This document shows, piece after piece, positions 32,709 to 33,997 of a DNA stretch of 33,997 nt. This DNA is from Bacteroidota bacterium. GTDB lineage: Bacteria > Bacteroidota > Bacteroidia > Chitinophagales > Chitinophagaceae. The notes beneath the pieces are model-generated. The model searched no databases. It was not told where the DNA came from and worked only from the letters and a program-made list of their open reading frames with translations. Made by a program: the position numbers and the translations under genes. Location of the stretch: positions 1-33,997 of the forward strand of contig RDXK01000107.1 of assembly GCA_004292605.1 (NCBI GenBank). Direction: 5' to 3'. Numbering within the stretch: position 1 is the stretch's first letter; every line of letters begins with the position of its first letter.

Positions 32709-33407
32709 TTATAATTGTCGCACTTTAATATTTCGGTACCACACATCATCACCATGATCCTGCAAGGCTATTTTGCCTTTTTGGTAGATGCCAAAACCAG
32801 GGTAAGCGTTGAATTTACTTTCCGCCACTAACTTTTTCCAAGCAGCATCCCACAGGGTAGTGGTTACTACCACCGTACGGTTTAATTTAAAAGTAAGTAC
32901 GCCTTTATTACAAATTACTTCGGCGTGGTTCCATTGGCCTGCGGGCTTCACGGTTTCCTTACTGCATGGTATTAAATCGTACAAATCGCCAGCACGGTGT
33001 TTAAAAATCTTAGCATCTGGGTGGCCATTGTTATCAAGCACTTGCATTTCGGGCCCTGTCATCCATGGGTATTTGTACTGCAAAGTATCTTCATGCACAA
33101 AAAACATAATGCCACTGTTGCCGTTTTTGGCAATTTTCCATTCTAACGATAAATGAAAGTTGGTAAACTCTTGTTCAAACACAATATCGCCACCATCTGC
33201 ACTTTGCCAGTCGTTCTTGGCACTAGCATCTAAATGTAGCGTCCCGTTTTCTACTTTCCAGCCTTTTCCAATAGTGGTTTTACCGTAGTTGTGCCAGCCT
33301 TGGGTATTTTTTCCGTTAAATAATAGTTGCCAGCTTTTATTCACTTTTTGGGCGGTACCGGCTAAGGATATAGAAGCTGCTAGGGCACTTATAAATATCT
33401 TTTTCAT
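32709..33407 (-). CDS. DUF1080 (3-keto-disaccharide hydrolase-like) exported protein
   Basis: A 232-residue protein with a signal peptide (M-K-K-I-F-I, hydrophobic core, A-G-T-A-Q). The start at 33407 lies 1 bp after the cytochrome c stop; an ATG at 33419 would overlap that gene. Family marks of this concanavalin-like fold are L-F-N-G-K-N-T-Q-G-W, the central S-G-I-M-F-F-V and P-E-M-Q-V-L-D segments, and the C-terminal I-A-L-Q-D-H-G-D-D-V-W-Y-R-N-I-K. By family knowledge DUF1080 proteins act on 3-keto-glycosides in the periplasm. The operon with a cytochrome c and a sugar isomerase/epimerase-like gene fits that role. Confidence 0.87.
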   Translation of the reverse strand: MKKIFISALAASISLAGTAQKVNKSWQLLFNGKNTQGWHNYGKTTIGKGWKVENGTLHLDASAKNDWQSADGGDIVFEQEFTNFHLSLEWKIAKNGNSGIMFFVHEDTLQYKYPWMTGPEMQVLDNNGHPDAKIFKHRAGDLYDLIPCSKETVKPAGQWNHAEVICNKGVLTFKLNRTVVVTTTLWDAAWKKLVAESKFNAYPGFGIYQKGKIALQDHGDDVWYRNIKVRQL

Positions 33408-33408
33408 G

Positions 33409-33795
33409 TTATTGAGCATCTTTTAATAGTAAAACATATTTCACCATGGCTATGGCATCCGCCTCGGAAATTTGTGGGTGAGGCGTCATAGGTACTTGGC
33501 CCCACACACCGCTTCCACCAGCAATAATTTTGCCCGCAAGTAGTTTATGGGTTTCCGCATTGTTAGGGTATTTTTTGGCAATATCTACATAGCTAGGACC
33601 AATAGCTTTTTCATTTATTTTATGGCAGGTAAGGCAATCGCTTTGGCCCACCAAAGTTAACCCAGCCTGGTAGTCGGGGTTAGCACTCAAGTCTACCACC
33701 GGCTTTTCCTCTGTGGTAGTTTTTTGTTCTGTATTGCTTCCTGCACAGGCGGCAAAAATGGCCAGCAAAGTAGCCGCTACCATTGTTTTTTTCAT
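33409..33795 (-). CDS. Lipoprotein class I cytochrome c
   Basis: A 128-residue protein. A lipobox F-A-A-C with the modified cysteine at residue 17 indicates membrane anchoring on the periplasmic side. One heme site is present, C54-L-T-C57-H58, with the axial methionine probably M103 in V-P-M-T-P-H, and the helices around K-Y-V-L-L-L close the fold, as in c551-type carriers. It probably accepts electrons from a periplasmic dehydrogenase. In this operon the natural donor would be a sugar dehydrogenase encoded outside the window (inference). It lies 19 bp after the sugar isomerase gene. Confidence 0.9.
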   Translation of the reverse strand: MKKTMVAATLLAIFAACAGSNTEQKTTTEEKPVVDLSANPDYQAGLTLVGQSDCLTCHKINEKAIGPSYVDIAKKYPNNAETHKLLAGKIIAGGSGVWGQVPMTPHPQISEADAIAMVKYVLLLKDAQ

Positions 33796-33814
33796 ACAAT
33801 CGTTGTTTTATTTA

Positions 33815-33997
33815 TTAAATTCCTAATATCTTTTTGTTCAGTTCAGTATCTATGCCACTGCTAGCAAAATCGTCAAAAGCCTTATCGGTTACTTGTATAA
33901 TATGGTTGGCTACAAAAGCGGCACCTTCAGTAGCACCTTGTACCGGGTGCTTTATACAGCATTCCCATTCTACTACCGCCCAGCCACTAAAATTGTA
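33815..33997 (-). CDS. Sugar phosphate isomerase/epimerase (TIM-barrel), C-terminal part only
   Basis: The frame runs off the right edge; only the last 60 residues are visible. They contain W-A-V-V-E-W-E-C-C-I-K-H-P-x-x-G-A-x-E-G-A and a final helix with H-I-I-Q-V-T-D-K-A-F-D-D-F, which is the characteristic end of the xylose isomerase-like TIM-barrel group often annotated as sugar phosphate isomerase/epimerase in Bacteroidota. W-E-C-C-I-K holds the glutamate expected near the metal site. It is upstream in the same operon as the cytochrome c and DUF1080 genes. Confidence 0.75.
   Translation of the reverse strand, partial: YNFSGWAVVEWECCIKHPVQGATEGAAFVANHIIQVTDKAFDDFASSGIDTELNKKILGI

Noticed and set aside
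1-33997. CRISPR array, insertion sequence, prophage or toxin-antitoxin system
   Set aside because: I saw no regularly spaced direct repeats with unique spacers, no transposase or integrase motifs, and no paired small ORFs; the repeats found are protein-domain repeats within genes.

Overview
The window looks like a chromosomal segment from a Bacteroidota bacterium, most likely of the order Chitinophagales. The sequence-based reasons are: several secreted proteins ending in type IX secretion (T9SS) type A sorting domains; upstream elements of the Bacteroidota form TAnnTTTG rather than clear Shine-Dalgarno sites; two genes of the futalosine menaquinone route (MqnP-type and MqnE-type); and an AT-rich base composition. 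I see no transposase, phage gene, CRISPR array or integration site. Family-level placement is inference.

Layout. (1) 1-3.6 kb: end of a large beta-propeller T9SS protein, a small lipoprotein, an orphan NarL/LuxR-type response regulator and a small outer-membrane barrel protein, closed by a terminator. (2) 3.6-6.7 kb: minus-strand recF-dciA-(GT-C glycosyltransferase) operon, with a gtrA-like gene diverging from recF. (3) 6.9-10.9 kb: gyrA followed by a secreted helical-repeat protein, ending at a hairpin shared with the converging operon. (4) 10.96-14.7 kb: minus-strand operon of ALDH7-type dehydrogenase, secreted S8 protease and DinB-family protein. (5) 14.8-19.4 kb: compact plus-strand run of SpoU methyltransferase, mqnP, ruvX, def and an unknown exported protein, converging with an 8-nt overlap on mqnE. 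(6) 19.45-23.5 kb: a 1351-residue secreted M43 metalloprotease with three repeated module pairs. (7) 23.6-28.0 kb: nucleoside transporter, then a methyltransferase-fucosyltransferase-flippase operon. (8) 28.1-32.4 kb: trxA with its own terminator, diverging from a histidine kinase whose N-terminal receiver is degenerate, then a multidomain T9SS surface protein. (9) 32.5-34.0 kb: tRNA-Pro(GGG), then a minus-strand operon of sugar isomerase/epimerase (cut by the edge), lipoprotein cytochrome c and a DUF1080 protein.

How the genes work together. Most of the window is housekeeping (gyrA, recF, dciA, def, ruvX, trxA, tRNA) mixed with envelope and secretion functions. Two sets look like partial pathways: menaquinone synthesis (mqnP and mqnE), and a probable periplasmic 3-keto-glycoside route at the right edge (isomerase, cytochrome c, DUF1080). 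Two sets concern surface glycans: the GtrA/GT-C pair around recF, and the methyltransferase-GT11-flippase operon. No clearly new system is proven; the best leads are the degenerate-receiver kinase, the keto-sugar operon, the unknown exported protein after def, and the ALDH7-protease-DinB operon. The only longer gene-poor stretch is about 32330-32708; it holds a terminator, a second hairpin, the tRNA and its promoter, and I recognise nothing in its part from about 32387 to 32543.
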